DNA from: an uncultured Coriobacteriales bacterium
GTDB taxonomy: Bacteria > Actinomycetota > Coriobacteriia > Coriobacteriales > QAMH01
DNA: 64,000 nucleotides
Assembly: GCA_934646835.1 (NCBI GenBank)
Contig: CAKUES010000004.1
Coordinates: 62,001-126,000 of the forward strand
Reading direction: 5' to 3'
Shown here piece by piece: positions 34,434 to 42,958 of this stretch. The translations under genes were made by a program, and so were the position numbers. Position 1 is the stretch's first letter; each line of letters begins with the position of its first letter. The notes below the pieces were generated by a model. That model ran no database searches. It was not told the DNA's origin and worked only from the letters and a program-made list of their open reading frames with translations.

Positions 34434-34594
34434 GTGGCAGCCCTCCGCTAAAGCGACAGTGCGCAGGATCTTATCCTGCACCCCAGATCCGCAGCGTCGT
34501 TGGGAAGCGCTGCGAGTCTTCGGCGATTGTCCCTTTCGCCCCGCGCCTCCCAAGCGCTCGATGGGGTTACTGATGGCAATCGCGCCTCTACCAC
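34434..34594 (-). promoter_or_regulatory. Lysine riboswitch (L box) upstream of the NhaC-type gene
   Basis: On the minus strand the conserved blocks appear in order: GTAGAGGCGCG, AGTAA, GGCGAAAGGGA, CGCCGAAG, a P4 hairpin CCGCAGCG-like pair (34490-34514), a P5 stem GCAGGAT-N3-ATCCTGC (34463-34479), and CTGTC. P1 is closed by GTGGTAG (34594-34588) with CTGCCAC (34440-34434). No T-run terminator lies between it and the gene, so control is probably at translation or by Rho. Confidence 0.92.
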
Positions 34595-34694
34595 AATTAC
34601 AGTTGCACCGATTTTAGACGTAATTCTCCTGTTAGCAAGCAACCTGCAGGTAAACGGGTTGTTAATCTCGCAGATGGGGCCGCCGGCTCCTCCC

Positions 34695-35759
34695 CTATCT
34701 CATGCGGGCGATGCCGTTCTCGGTGAAGATGCCGGCCACGAGCTCGTGCGGGGTCACATCGAAGGCAGGGTTGTAGACATCGACATCCTCCGGCGCGATG
34801 AGCTGCCAGTCACCACCGGAAACCGGGGCGCAGCGAACCTCCATGGGATCGCGCTGCTCGATGACGATTGCGTCGCCGCTTTCCAGACTGCGGTCGAAGG
34901 TGCTCTCGGGGGCAGCTGTATAGAACGGCACACCATGGTGGCTGGCGAGCACTGCCAACGGATACGTGCCGATCTTGTTCGCAAAGTCGCCGTTAGCGCA
35001 GATGCGGTCCGCGCCCACGACCACCATGTCGACCTGACCCGCCTTCATGAGACTGCCCGCCATGTTGTCGCAGATGAGCGTGCAGGGTACGCCGGCCTGC
35101 ATAAGCTCCCATGCGGTGAGGCGCGCACCTTGGTCGACCGGGCGCGTCTCGTCGACCCAGACCTTCTCGATGAGCCCGGCTGCAAAGCCGTGGTAGATGA
35201 CGGAGGTCGCTGTGCCGTAAAAGCCCGTCGCAAGCGAACCGGCATTGCAATGGGTCTCCACACGCAACGGGCGGCCAAGCTTTGCCACCAACCGCTCGAG
35301 CTCGGGCAACGCCAGCTCGCCGATGCGCTTGCAGTCGGCCTTATCGGCCGCGAGTATCTGATGCGCCAGCTCGAGGAGAGATGCAGCCACCCCATCCGGA
35401 GCGGCGGCTCCAGCGCGCAACCCGCGCGCATGCTGGGCGCATTTCTCGACAGCCCAGCTCAAGTTGACGGCCGTAGGGCGCACGGCGGCGATCTGCGTGC
35501 AGCACTGCTCGAAGGCAGCATCGAAGAGCCCGTCGTCGGCCGGCCTCTCGCTCAGCGCCCACAAAGCCACGGCGTATGCGCCGGCGTCGCCAATGGCAGG
35601 GGCACCGCGTACGCTGAGCGTTGCAATCGCATCGCAGACCTGCTCAGAAGTTGTGCAAGCCAGATAGCTCGTCTCATGCGGCAGCTTGCGCTGGTCGAGG
35701 AGCTGCAAGCAACCCTCCTCAGCGTCCCAGTACATGGTCGCAGGCAAGTTCTCGAGCAT
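34695..35759 (-). CDS. mtnA: S-methyl-5-thioribose-1-phosphate isomerase
   Basis: 354 residues from ATG 35759 (AGAGG six bases upstream). Motifs: SVRGAPAIGDAGAYAV, the catalytic Cys in VETHCNAGSLATG, and the catalytic Asp in VGADRICANGDFANKIGTY. MtnA isomerises methylthioribose 1-phosphate to methylthioribulose 1-phosphate in salvage of 5'-methylthioadenosine; eIF2B-like fold. No other mtn genes are adjacent, so it may serve a shortened salvage route. The region upstream contains three repeat cores. Confidence 0.93.
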   Translation of the reverse strand: MLENLPATMYWDAEEGCLQLLDQRKLPHETSYLACTTSEQVCDAIATLSVRGAPAIGDAGAYAVALWALSERPADDGLFDAAFEQCCTQIAAVRPTAVNLSWAVEKCAQHARGLRAGAAAPDGVAASLLELAHQILAADKADCKRIGELALPELERLVAKLGRPLRVETHCNAGSLATGFYGTATSVIYHGFAAGLIEKVWVDETRPVDQGARLTAWELMQAGVPCTLICDNMAGSLMKAGQVDMVVVGADRICANGDFANKIGTYPLAVLASHHGVPFYTAAPESTFDRSLESGDAIVIEQRDPMEVRCAPVSGGDWQLIAPEDVDVYNPAFDVTPHELVAGIFTENGIARMR

Positions 35760-35842
35760 GTGCTTTCCTCTCATGTGGTTTAGCCGACAAGCGCTTATGG
35801 AAAGGCGTCCCAGCCTCGACTCCATGCGGCGTGGCTTTCGTA

Positions 35843-35864
35843 GGGAGGGACCCTGTCCCTCCCC
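35843..35864 (-). repeat. Palindromic core of the short inverted-repeat element
   Basis: GGGAGGGAC-CCT-GTCCCTCCC(C): one G shorter on the left arm than the consensus; CGTA flank on the left. Confidence 0.75.
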
Positions 35865-35944
35865 ATGGTCGATGCAGCATCACCGGGCCCGGGCACAATG
35901 CAGGCCCCGCAAAACATGACGCACTTTGTCCTCGCAAGGCATAT

Positions 35945-35967
35945 GGGGAGGGACAGGGTCCCTCCCC
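35945..35967 (+). repeat. Palindromic core of the short inverted-repeat element
   Basis: GGGGAGGGAC-AGG-GTCCCTCCCC preceded by CATAT and followed by TACG. It is opposite in orientation to the copy 81 bp upstream. Confidence 0.8.
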
Positions 35968-35980
35968 TACGGGCGCCACA

Positions 35981-36000
35981 GAGGGACAGGGTCCCTCTCC
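35981..36000 (+). repeat. Partial core of the short inverted-repeat element
   Basis: GAGGGACAGGGTCCCTCTCC followed by TACG; third copy within 160 bp, the right half of the preceding copy duplicated or a nested remnant. Confidence 0.65.
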
Positions 36001-36029
36001 TACGATGAAGGTACGGTTCCGTCGCAACC

Positions 36030-36383
36030 CTATCGATAGCCCATGGCCTCGACTTGCTCCTCGGTCATCCCAAAGTAGTGGCCGACCTCGTGGACTACGG
36101 TCTTGCGGATCTCCTCGACAACCACGTCGCGGTCATCGGACAGACGCTCGTGCGGCCCCTTGAAGACGGTGATGCAATCAGGGTAGTCGCTCACTGCGCC
36201 ATAGCTCTCGCCGCGCTCAAGCAGCGAGACGCCGTCGTAGCAACCGAGCGTCTGCCCGTCGTCAGGCTCGTCCTCAACTGCGAAGATCACGTTGTCGAGC
36301 TCGTCGAGGAAGCGCTCCGGGATGCTGTCGATGGCATCCTCGACCAGCGCGTCGAACTCCTCGTCAGTAAAGTGAACCGCCAT
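36030..36383 (-). CDS. Small zincin-like metallopeptidase family protein
   Basis: 117 residues. The zinc-binding HEVGH motif (VVHEVGHYFGMTEEQ) lies near the C-terminus, with a third acidic ligand likely in the following helix. The N-terminal half (FTDEEFDALVEDAIDSIPERFLDELDNV) matches the small actinobacterial 'metallopeptidase family protein' group, whose substrate is unknown. It starts 26 bp after the rlmKL stop on the same strand, so the two are probably cotranscribed. Confidence 0.85.
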   Translation of the reverse strand: MAVHFTDEEFDALVEDAIDSIPERFLDELDNVIFAVEDEPDDGQTLGCYDGVSLLERGESYGAVSDYPDCITVFKGPHERLSDDRDVVVEEIRKTVVHEVGHYFGMTEEQVEAMGYR

Positions 36384-36409
36384 GGCTTCCTCCTCTTTAC
36401 CCTTGCCGG

Positions 36410-38653
36410 CTAGCCGCGACGCAGGACGTAGCAGTGGTGGACCTTCTTGTTACGCTCGAAGTCCGCCGGGATGGTGCGCTCCGTGATGTCGCTGATCACG
36501 ACACCGGCCTTCTTGAGCTTCTCGACGTCCGGCTTGAAGTTGCGCAGGTTGCAGCTGAACACGATGGCACCGGTGCGCGTGAGCAGGCGGCTCACCTGGA
36601 TGAGCAGTTCTGCGTGGTCCTCCTGCACGTCCCAGACGCGACGACCCATCTTGGTGGAGTTGGAGAAGGTCGGCGGGTCCACGAAGATGAGGTCCCAGCG
36701 GTTGCGCGTGTGACGCTGCTCCCTCACCCAGGTCAAGACGTCGGCGCGCTCGAGCTCCATGTGGCTGTCAACAAGCCCGTTGAGCTCGAAGTTGCGGCGC
36801 GTCCACTCCTGGTAGGTGTTCGACATGTCAACCGTCGTGGTGTACTTGGCGCCGCCGGCAGCCGCGTAGACGCTCGCCGTGCCCGTGTAGGCGAAGAGGT
36901 TGAGAAACACCTTGCCCGGCGCGAGCTGGCGGATGAGCTGGCGCGTGTCGCGGTGGTCGAGGAACAGGCCCGTGTCCAGGCGGTCGCCCAGGTCGACCTC
37001 GAAGAACAGGCCGTTTTCCTGCGTGATGAGCTTGCGACCCTCGTAGGCGCCCTCGCGGCTCTTGCGCGCGTACTGGCTGCCGCCCTTGGCGCGCAGGCGC
37101 TGCTTGGCAAAGACGTCGCTGGCATCCACGCCCAAGACGGCGGGGATGACAGCGAGCGCATCGGTCAGGCGACGCGCCGTCTTTGCGGGGTCAATCTTCT
37201 TGGGGGCGGCGTACTCGGCGACATGGACGAGCATCTTGCCCTCGTCGGGGCCGGCGCCGTTGTAGACATCGATGGCCATGTTGTAGTCCGGCAGGTCGGC
37301 GTCGTAGATGCGGTACGCGCTCACGCCTTCCTTCTTCGCCCACTTGCGCTTGGCCTTGTAGACCTTGCCCAGGCGCGCGACAAACTGCTCGACGCCGGTG
37401 TCGCTCACGTTGACGGTCTGGCCGTTGACCTCGATCGTCGCGGGCGCAGGCAGTTCCTCGCCATCCTCCGCCGTCGTGAGGTTGAGGTCGTAGACGCGTA
37501 CGCTCGCCTCGTTGCCGCCGTTGCGGACGTTGAGCTCGCGCGCCAGGGGCAGACCAAAGGCGGAGTCGATGAAGGAGTCTGCCGCAAGCACGGCGAGGGC
37601 GTCGATGTTGGGGTTGGTGCGCACGCTCGTCGCGAGCTGGGCGTAAAGCGCCGGCATCTGCGCGAGCGAGGCAAAGCGGCCATCACCGGTGAGGTTGCAA
37701 GCCACCAGACCGCGCGTGGAAGCGCCCTCTGCCAGCTGCGCCTTGGCGACAGAGAACACCGGGGCCTCGTTGGAGAAGGCGATCATATGGCCGACACCGG
37801 CGCGCTTGGCGCAAGCCTGCGCGTAGTGGAGGGCCCTGTCGTCAGCATCCCAGGCGAAGATGTCGCCGCACTCCCTGTCGGCACCGAGCTCCGCGCGCTC
37901 GTCGGCCGCGTCGAGAACGCGCTGCCAGGTGACCTCCTCATGACCGAGCCAGTGCTCAAAGCCCCACTCGCCGCGGTAGAGCTGCGGGGCGACGTCGGCG
38001 GCGATCATCGCAGCCTCGATGGCCAGGGTGCCCGTGCCGCAGTAGGGGTTGAGCAGCTGCGCGCCGTTGGCGGAGCGCTCGTCCCAGCCGGCAAGCAGCA
38101 GCATGCCCGCTGCGAGGTTCTGCCTGATGGGGGTGCCGGCGGGCTTGCCCGCGCTCTCATAGCCGCGGCGGTCGAGCGCCACGCCGCTCAAGTCGATGCT
38201 TACGGTCGCCTTGTCCTGGTGCAGGCCGACGTTAATGCGCACGTCAGGGTTGCGGGAGTCGACGTTGGGGCGCTCGCCGCGCAGATCGCGCAGGCGGTCG
38301 CAGATGGCGTCCTTGACGCGCAAGGCGATGAAGCGCTCGTCCTTGAGCTTGTTGTTGGTGCCGTGGGCGTCGATGGCGATGGTGCTGCCCGTGCCGACGT
38401 GGTCCTCCCAGGCAATGGATTTGATGCCCTCGTACAGGGCATCGGAGTTGGCGGCGTTCACACGCGCGAGGTTGAGCAGCACGCGGCTTGCCGTGCGCGC
38501 CCACATCATGGCCTTGTAAGCGTCCTCCGCGTTGCCGAGAAACGTCACGCCGGCGCTCAAGGGACGTACGCTGTGAACGCCCGCCTGGCGCAGCTCCTCG
38601 CCAAGGACCTTCTCAAAGCCTCTGCCGCAGGTTGCGAAAAACTCCATCGTCAT
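36410..38653 (-). CDS. rlmL: Bifunctional 23S rRNA methyltransferase RlmKL, with degenerate RlmL motif
   Basis: 747 residues, full length for the fusion. N-terminal THUMP and RlmL methyltransferase half (EFFATCGRGFEKVLGEEL; SAM site LNPYCGTGTLAIEAAM), then the RlmK half (SAM site FLNLFAYTGTASVYAA; motif IV FVDPPTFSNS). RlmL methylates N2 of G2445 and RlmK N7 of G2069 (E. coli numbering). The RlmL motif IV, NPPYGER in E. coli, reads NLTGDGR here (about residue 318), so that half may be inactive. ATG 38653 follows GGGAGG. Confidence 0.9.
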   Translation of the reverse strand: MTMEFFATCGRGFEKVLGEELRQAGVHSVRPLSAGVTFLGNAEDAYKAMMWARTASRVLLNLARVNAANSDALYEGIKSIAWEDHVGTGSTIAIDAHGTNNKLKDERFIALRVKDAICDRLRDLRGERPNVDSRNPDVRINVGLHQDKATVSIDLSGVALDRRGYESAGKPAGTPIRQNLAAGMLLLAGWDERSANGAQLLNPYCGTGTLAIEAAMIAADVAPQLYRGEWGFEHWLGHEEVTWQRVLDAADERAELGADRECGDIFAWDADDRALHYAQACAKRAGVGHMIAFSNEAPVFSVAKAQLAEGASTRGLVACNLTGDGRFASLAQMPALYAQLATSVRTNPNIDALAVLAADSFIDSAFGLPLARELNVRNGGNEASVRVYDLNLTTAEDGEELPAPATIEVNGQTVNVSDTGVEQFVARLGKVYKAKRKWAKKEGVSAYRIYDADLPDYNMAIDVYNGAGPDEGKMLVHVAEYAAPKKIDPAKTARRLTDALAVIPAVLGVDASDVFAKQRLRAKGGSQYARKSREGAYEGRKLITQENGLFFEVDLGDRLDTGLFLDHRDTRQLIRQLAPGKVFLNLFAYTGTASVYAAAGGAKYTTTVDMSNTYQEWTRRNFELNGLVDSHMELERADVLTWVREQRHTRNRWDLIFVDPPTFSNSTKMGRRVWDVQEDHAELLIQVSRLLTRTGAIVFSCNLRNFKPDVEKLKKAGVVISDITERTIPADFERNKKVHHCYVLRRG

Positions 38654-38914
38654 ATTCTTTGACCTCCCTTTTGGTCTTGTTCTGTCGAGCCTTGCCCATC
38701 AAGGCCGCATATATCGTCATGCCGAGCACGAGCTTATGCGAGCATCTGCAGTCAAGCGCTCGATAAGACCCGGCATCGCTGGCAGCCAGACCCTCTGGGC
38801 TGGCTGTGCATCATCGCTCAGGATGATGACAGGACGCGCGGTCAAAGCGCAGCCTGTTGCCCTCAGATACGGCGGGCGGGACAAAGCCCGCCCTCAACGC
38901 CCTTTGCGGGCCTG
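38654..38914. other. Intergenic region between rlmKL and the dehydrogenase-like gene
   Basis: 261 bp with the hairpin at 38875-38894; otherwise nothing recognisable. The rlmKL promoter should lie here. Confidence 0.4.
38875..38894 (-). terminator. Hairpin downstream of the dehydrogenase-like gene
   Basis: GGGCGGG (38875-38881) pairs with CCCGCCC (38888-38894) around ACAAAG. It lies 21 bp past the stop, with no T tract. Confidence 0.45.
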
Positions 38915-40087
38915 TTAGTTCTTGGAGAAGAACTCCCCTGCCATGGGGAAGTTCGAGTCATCGTCGTCAGGGCGATGGTGGTGGTTGCGGTAGTCGTCGA
39001 GGTCCGGGTCACCGGTGCCCAAGACGCCGGTCGCACCGAGCTGTGCGCGCAGCGAGCTGTAGATGTCGCGCAGATCCGCGTTGGGGTCAACCGCGGCGGG
39101 ATCGACGTCCTCATAGCCGTCGTCCATCGAATAGTTCATCTGGCTTATCGCCTGCTGGTCGCGGATCTGGTCTGCCAGCGCCCAGTCGAGGCCAAAGTCA
39201 GCGCAGGTCTGCTCGTCTTCGTACAAAAGCGAGATGGCTTGGATGTTCATCTCGTCGCCACCGACCACGCTCAGCAGGTCGTAGAGCTGGTAGGCGGTCT
39301 CCGTGCTGGGCAGGGTCACGTCCATGTCCTCGCTCGCCATGAGCGCGGTATCAAGCATGTCGAGGAAGCTCTGCACGCTGTTGCGGCCGGTGTAGTTGTC
39401 CTCGAGCACCCTGGGGATGTAGTCGATGAGGGTGCGAGTCGCGGCGCCCGTGCTCGCCAGCGCGTCAAGCGCGCTGCGCGTGTCGAAGCCGCAGATGCGT
39501 GCCATCGCCATAGCCTCGATCGTGCCCATGAGGCTGCCGGCCAGGCCGATGATCACCATGACCGCAGAGAGCGCGCCCTCGCCCGGGGAGGACAGCGGGC
39601 GCACGATGTTGGCGAGGTAGGGCATGAGCGGTGCGACCATGTCGACGCCCTCCTTCTCGCCGCCCAAGAAGCAAACGGACTCCTCCTGCTCGCCCACGTT
39701 GAGGACAGGGGCGTCGAGGTAGGTGAGGTCGTTGACCGCCGCCATCGCCTGGATCTCCTGTGCAAGGCGCGGCGCGATAACGCTCAAGTCGATGAGGAAG
39801 GTGCCGGGCTCTGCCACCTCGAGCAGGCCGTCGTCGCCGAGGTAGAGCTCCTCGACCTCGGAGGGATGGGCGCAGCTGGTGAGGATGACCTTGGTGCCGG
39901 TCGTCGCCTCCATGCGGCTCGAGATGAACGGGATGCCCGCATCCTCCAAGATCACGCCCTCGCGCGGGTCATGGGCACCGGCCACAACCTCGAAGCCGGC
40001 GTTGACAAAGCGAACCGCCGCCTCGAGCGCGGCGATGTTGCACGAGCCGCCGAAGAAGGCGATCTTCGTGTCGAGAGAGCTGAACAT
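38915..40087 (-). CDS. 6-phosphogluconate dehydrogenase-like/beta-hydroxyacid dehydrogenase-like protein
   Basis: 390 residues. The N-terminal Rossmann-like region (KIAFFGGSCNIAALEAAVRFVNAGFEVVAGAHD) and the catalytic-loop equivalent YLDAPVLNVGEQEESVCFLGG resemble 3-hydroxyisobutyrate dehydrogenases, but the nucleotide loop lacks the usual GLGxMG. The C-terminal third is unrelated and ends in a His/Asp-rich tail (NHHHRPDDDDSNF). It starts 3 bp after the degV stop, so both proteins are probably made together. Redox activity is uncertain; it could be a divergent pseudo-enzyme. Confidence 0.6.
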   Translation of the reverse strand: MFSSLDTKIAFFGGSCNIAALEAAVRFVNAGFEVVAGAHDPREGVILEDAGIPFISSRMEATTGTKVILTSCAHPSEVEELYLGDDGLLEVAEPGTFLIDLSVIAPRLAQEIQAMAAVNDLTYLDAPVLNVGEQEESVCFLGGEKEGVDMVAPLMPYLANIVRPLSSPGEGALSAVMVIIGLAGSLMGTIEAMAMARICGFDTRSALDALASTGAATRTLIDYIPRVLEDNYTGRNSVQSFLDMLDTALMASEDMDVTLPSTETAYQLYDLLSVVGGDEMNIQAISLLYEDEQTCADFGLDWALADQIRDQQAISQMNYSMDDGYEDVDPAAVDPNADLRDIYSSLRAQLGATGVLGTGDPDLDDYRNHHHRPDDDDSNFPMAGEFFSKN

Positions 40088-40090
40088 TTG

Positions 40091-41032
40091 CTACTCCTTA
40101 GAGAACTTGCTTGCGATGCGGTCTGCGATGGAGAGGTTCTTGCGGCGATCCTCGCCCCAGAAGACGATGGCGACCATACCGGGGCCGACGTGGCTGCCGA
40201 TGGTGGGGCCGATGTTGCACATCATGGGCGGGATGCCGTCCTTGGGAAGGCCGAGGTGGTTGGCGACCCACTTGGCGTCGTCCTCCGCGTCCGCGCTGGC
40301 GACGATGATGTTGCCACGCGGGTCGTACTCTTTGATGTGCTCCTGCTCAAAGCACTTGACCAGCGACTTGAGGCTCTTCTTGCGGCCGCGGACCACGCCG
40401 GAGAGCGCCAGGGTGCCATCCGGGTTGAAGTTGAGGAGCGGCTTGACGTCGAGCGCGTCGCCAAAGCGGGCGGCAGCATCCGGGACGCGACCACCGCGGC
40501 GCAGCTGCTCGAGACCCTCGCAGGTGAAGAGGCAACGGACGAACCAGCGGGCCTCCTCCGCCCAAGCAGCGAGCTGCTTGGCGCTCATGCCGGACTTGTA
40601 CTGGTGGATTGCTTCGTAGACGAGCAGACCCTCCGCCACGCTGGCGAGCAGGGTGTCGACAACGTAGCACTCCCAGTCGGGGTACTTCTCCTTGAGCTCG
40701 GTGGTGATACGGTCCACCGTCTCAAAAGTGCCGGACAAACCCGCCGTGAAGGCGAGGTAGACGAGCGGCGTGCCCTCGCGTGCCCACTCCTCGAAGCGCT
40801 CCATGATGACCGGCAGGGGAATCTGGGCAGTGCCGGAGACCTCGCCCGCGCGCAGGCGATCGTAGAACTCCTTGGGCTGCATGGAGACACCGAGGTCGTC
40901 AAAGTGCTCGCCGTCGTTCATCATGAAGGGAAACTGCAAAAACTCGATGCCCGCGTCGTCGAGCACGCGACGGGGAAGGTCGCAGCAGGAGTCGAGCACG
41001 AGCCTGCATTTAGAGTTGATGTTAATAGCCAT
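40091..41032 (-). CDS. DegV family fatty-acid-binding protein (FakB-like)
   Basis: 313 residues from ATG 41032 behind AAGGAGAG. DegV signatures: VLDSCCDLPRRVLDDAGIEF, the SGTAQIPLPVIMERF motif that contacts the carboxylate, VYLAFTAGLSGTFETV and the C-terminal GPTIGSHVGPGMVAIVFWG. The N-terminal SxDLP-type motif has a Cys in place of the usual Ser-Thr pair. FakB proteins present acyl groups to the kinase FakA; no fakA is near. It is followed 3 bp later by the dehydrogenase-like gene. Confidence 0.88.
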   Translation of the reverse strand: MAININSKCRLVLDSCCDLPRRVLDDAGIEFLQFPFMMNDGEHFDDLGVSMQPKEFYDRLRAGEVSGTAQIPLPVIMERFEEWAREGTPLVYLAFTAGLSGTFETVDRITTELKEKYPDWECYVVDTLLASVAEGLLVYEAIHQYKSGMSAKQLAAWAEEARWFVRCLFTCEGLEQLRRGGRVPDAAARFGDALDVKPLLNFNPDGTLALSGVVRGRKKSLKSLVKCFEQEHIKEYDPRGNIIVASADAEDDAKWVANHLGLPKDGIPPMMCNIGPTIGSHVGPGMVAIVFWGEDRRKNLSIADRIASKFSKE

Positions 41033-41172
41033 TCCGCTCTCCTTCCAAGGGAGTGGGGTATTTCGCGAATCGCCTGAGTATAACAAGCGCATGTGTCGCC
41101 CTTGCAAAACGTCACGAAAACACAGCTATTCTGCGCATTGGAGGGGTATGCGATGGCTCGGCGTTACCCGCG

Positions 41173-41202
41173 ACGCTGGGCGGAATAAATTCCGCCCAGC
41201 GT
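41173..41202. repeat. Perfect 13-bp inverted repeat
   Basis: ACGCTGGGCGGAA (41173-41185), TAAA loop, TTCCGCCCAGCGT (41190-41202). No T tract on either strand; could be a hairpin in the degV leader or an operator. Confidence 0.7.
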
Positions 41203-41279
41203 ATTTCACTTGCAAAGCAACGATGTGGATGTCAAACGACGCAATGGCCAACGCAACATCTGGATAGCGCGAGGTATAT

Positions 41280-41302
41280 GGGGAGGGACAGGGTCCCTCC
41301 CC
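41280..41302 (+). repeat. Palindromic core of the short inverted-repeat element
   Basis: GGGGAGGGAC-AGG-GTCCCTCCCC preceded by GCGAGGTATAT and followed by TACGTAGCTGG, both matching the family consensus flanks. Confidence 0.8.
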
Positions 41303-41327
41303 TACGTAGCTGGTGCAAAAATACGTA

Positions 41328-41349
41328 GGGGCCGATTTCAATCGGCCCC
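41328..41349 (-). terminator. Hairpin downstream of pncB
   Basis: GGGGCCGATT (41328-41337) and AATCGGCCCC (41340-41349) form a 10-bp stem with a minimal loop. It is 50 bp after the pncB stop; no T run, so a weak terminator at best. Confidence 0.4.
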
Positions 41350-41399
41350 AACTTTGCTGCAAACATATGGACGTGCGTCAGCGTCAGCGAGCAACAGCC

Positions 41400-42863
41400 C
41401 TAGTACACGTCCTCGCCGCGCAACTCGCGGATCATGGCCGCACGCTCGGCATGCAGGCCCTTCTCGATGCCTGCAGGGTAACTGTGCGGGTTGAGGAAGC
41501 GCTTGATGGAGCTGTCGAGCTTGCCCATCTGCTCGACGCAGCGCGCCTTGGCGGCGTGGATATCGGCGAGCTCAGGCGCGACGACCTTGCCCTTGCGGAC
41601 AAAGGGTGCGAGCATGCGCTCGCAACGCTGGCCGGCTGCATAGCGCTTGCGATGCGTGTCGTCCATCGGGTCGATGCCAACGCAACCGTCAGGGCAGCCA
41701 AGTGCCTCGTCGAAAACGACGTCGCCGGCGAACATGCCCTCGTCATCGTAGAAGCGCATGGTGTCGAGCACGCCGGGCGTGGTGAGCTTCACCGTGTTCT
41801 CGGAGAGCTTGATCTTGGGAATCCACTCGTCGTGACCGGCGGGCTTTACAGCGGAGAGCTTGTACACGCCGCCCAGCGCGGGTTGCGGGTTCGCCGTGAT
41901 CAAGTGCGTGCCGATGCCGATGGCGTCAAAGCAAGCGCCTTGGTCGATGAGGCTTTGCACCAGGTACTCGTCCAGATCGTTGGACAGCACGATCTTGGCA
42001 TCCTCGAAACCGGCCTCGTCGAGCATCTTGCGAGCCTTCTTGCTCAGCCAGGCGAGGTCGCCGCTGTCGATGCGGATGCCGGCAAAATGCTCGCCACGCT
42101 CGCGCATCTCCTTGGCGACGATGATCGCGTTGCGCACGCCCTGCTCGACGTCGTAGGTGTCAACCAGCAGGGTCGAGTTGTTCGGCATGCTGGCAGCCCA
42201 AGCCCTAAACGCCGTCAGCTCGTCGGGAAAGCTCATCACCCAGCTATGCGCATGGGTACCGCTCACGGGAATGCCATACTTCTGGCCGGCGAGCACGTTG
42301 GCAACGCTGCCGCAGCCTCCGACAAAGGCGGCCCTGTCACCGGACATGCCGCCGTCGGGGCCTTGGGCGCGACGCAGGCCGAACTCGGCCACTCCCCTGC
42401 CCTGCGCGGCATAGGCGACGCGTGCCGCCTTGGTGGCGATGAGGGTCTGGAAGTTCATGCCGTTGAGGATGCAGGTCTCGAGCAGCTGGCACTGCATGAG
42501 CGGGCCGGTCACGCGCACGAGCGGCTCGCGCGGGAAGACCACGCTGCCGTCGGGCACGACGTCGATGTCGACCTCGAGCTCCATACCCTGCAGCCAGTCG
42601 AGGAACTCCGGGTTGAACAGCGCGGTGCCGTCCGGTGCCTTGAGGCCCTTGAGGTAGGCGATGTCATCATCAGAGAAACCAAAGCCCTCGACGAGCTCGG
42701 CGACCTGGTCGGCTCCACAGCTGATGGCGTAACCGCCGCCAAAGGGGTTGTTGCGGTAGAACATGTAGAAACACGCCTGCATATCCAGGCTCTGCTGCTG
42801 CCAATAGCCCTGGGCCATGGTCAGTTGGTAGAGATCGGTGAGAAGCGTTAGGTTGCGTGCCAT
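41400..42863 (-). CDS. pncB: Nicotinate phosphoribosyltransferase
   Basis: 487 residues. N-terminus LLTDLYQLTMAQGYW is diagnostic of PncB; other conserved parts are FRNNPFGGGYAI-like YRNNPFGGGYAI, the active-site region SGTHAHSWVMSF with the phosphorylated His, and IRIDSGDLAWLSKKAR. It makes nicotinate mononucleotide from nicotinate and PRPP, coupled to ATP hydrolysis, in NAD salvage. Divergent from the DUF1653 gene with a 95-bp shared upstream region. Confidence 0.96.
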   Translation of the reverse strand: MARNLTLLTDLYQLTMAQGYWQQQSLDMQACFYMFYRNNPFGGGYAISCGADQVAELVEGFGFSDDDIAYLKGLKAPDGTALFNPEFLDWLQGMELEVDIDVVPDGSVVFPREPLVRVTGPLMQCQLLETCILNGMNFQTLIATKAARVAYAAQGRGVAEFGLRRAQGPDGGMSGDRAAFVGGCGSVANVLAGQKYGIPVSGTHAHSWVMSFPDELTAFRAWAASMPNNSTLLVDTYDVEQGVRNAIIVAKEMRERGEHFAGIRIDSGDLAWLSKKARKMLDEAGFEDAKIVLSNDLDEYLVQSLIDQGACFDAIGIGTHLITANPQPALGGVYKLSAVKPAGHDEWIPKIKLSENTVKLTTPGVLDTMRFYDDEGMFAGDVVFDEALGCPDGCVGIDPMDDTHRKRYAAGQRCERMLAPFVRKGKVVAPELADIHAAKARCVEQMGKLDSSIKRFLNPHSYPAGIEKGLHAERAAMIRELRGEDVY

Positions 42864-42958
42864 GCGCGCGCCTTCCTCTTAGGTCAAAATGTGTTCCCAA
42901 CGTTATAGCACTGCAAAGCGTCGGCCATGTTAAGCAATCCCCACCCGAAGGGAGCACC

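Larger units (their letters stand above)
41033..41399. other. Intergenic region of 367 bp with three palindromes
   Basis: No gene is seen. It contains a 13-bp perfect hairpin (41173-41202), a repeat core (41280-41302) and a GC-rich palindrome downstream of pncB (41328-41349). Confidence 0.5.

Noticed and set aside
34368..34553. Upstream start of the NhaC-type transporter at 34553
   Set aside because: The extra 62 codons overlap the lysine riboswitch; conserved NhaC sequence begins at ATG 34367 with a strong ribosome site.
41173..41202. Perfect hairpin before degV as a terminator
   Set aside because: No T run on either strand and it lies upstream of the gene start; left as an unexplained inverted repeat.
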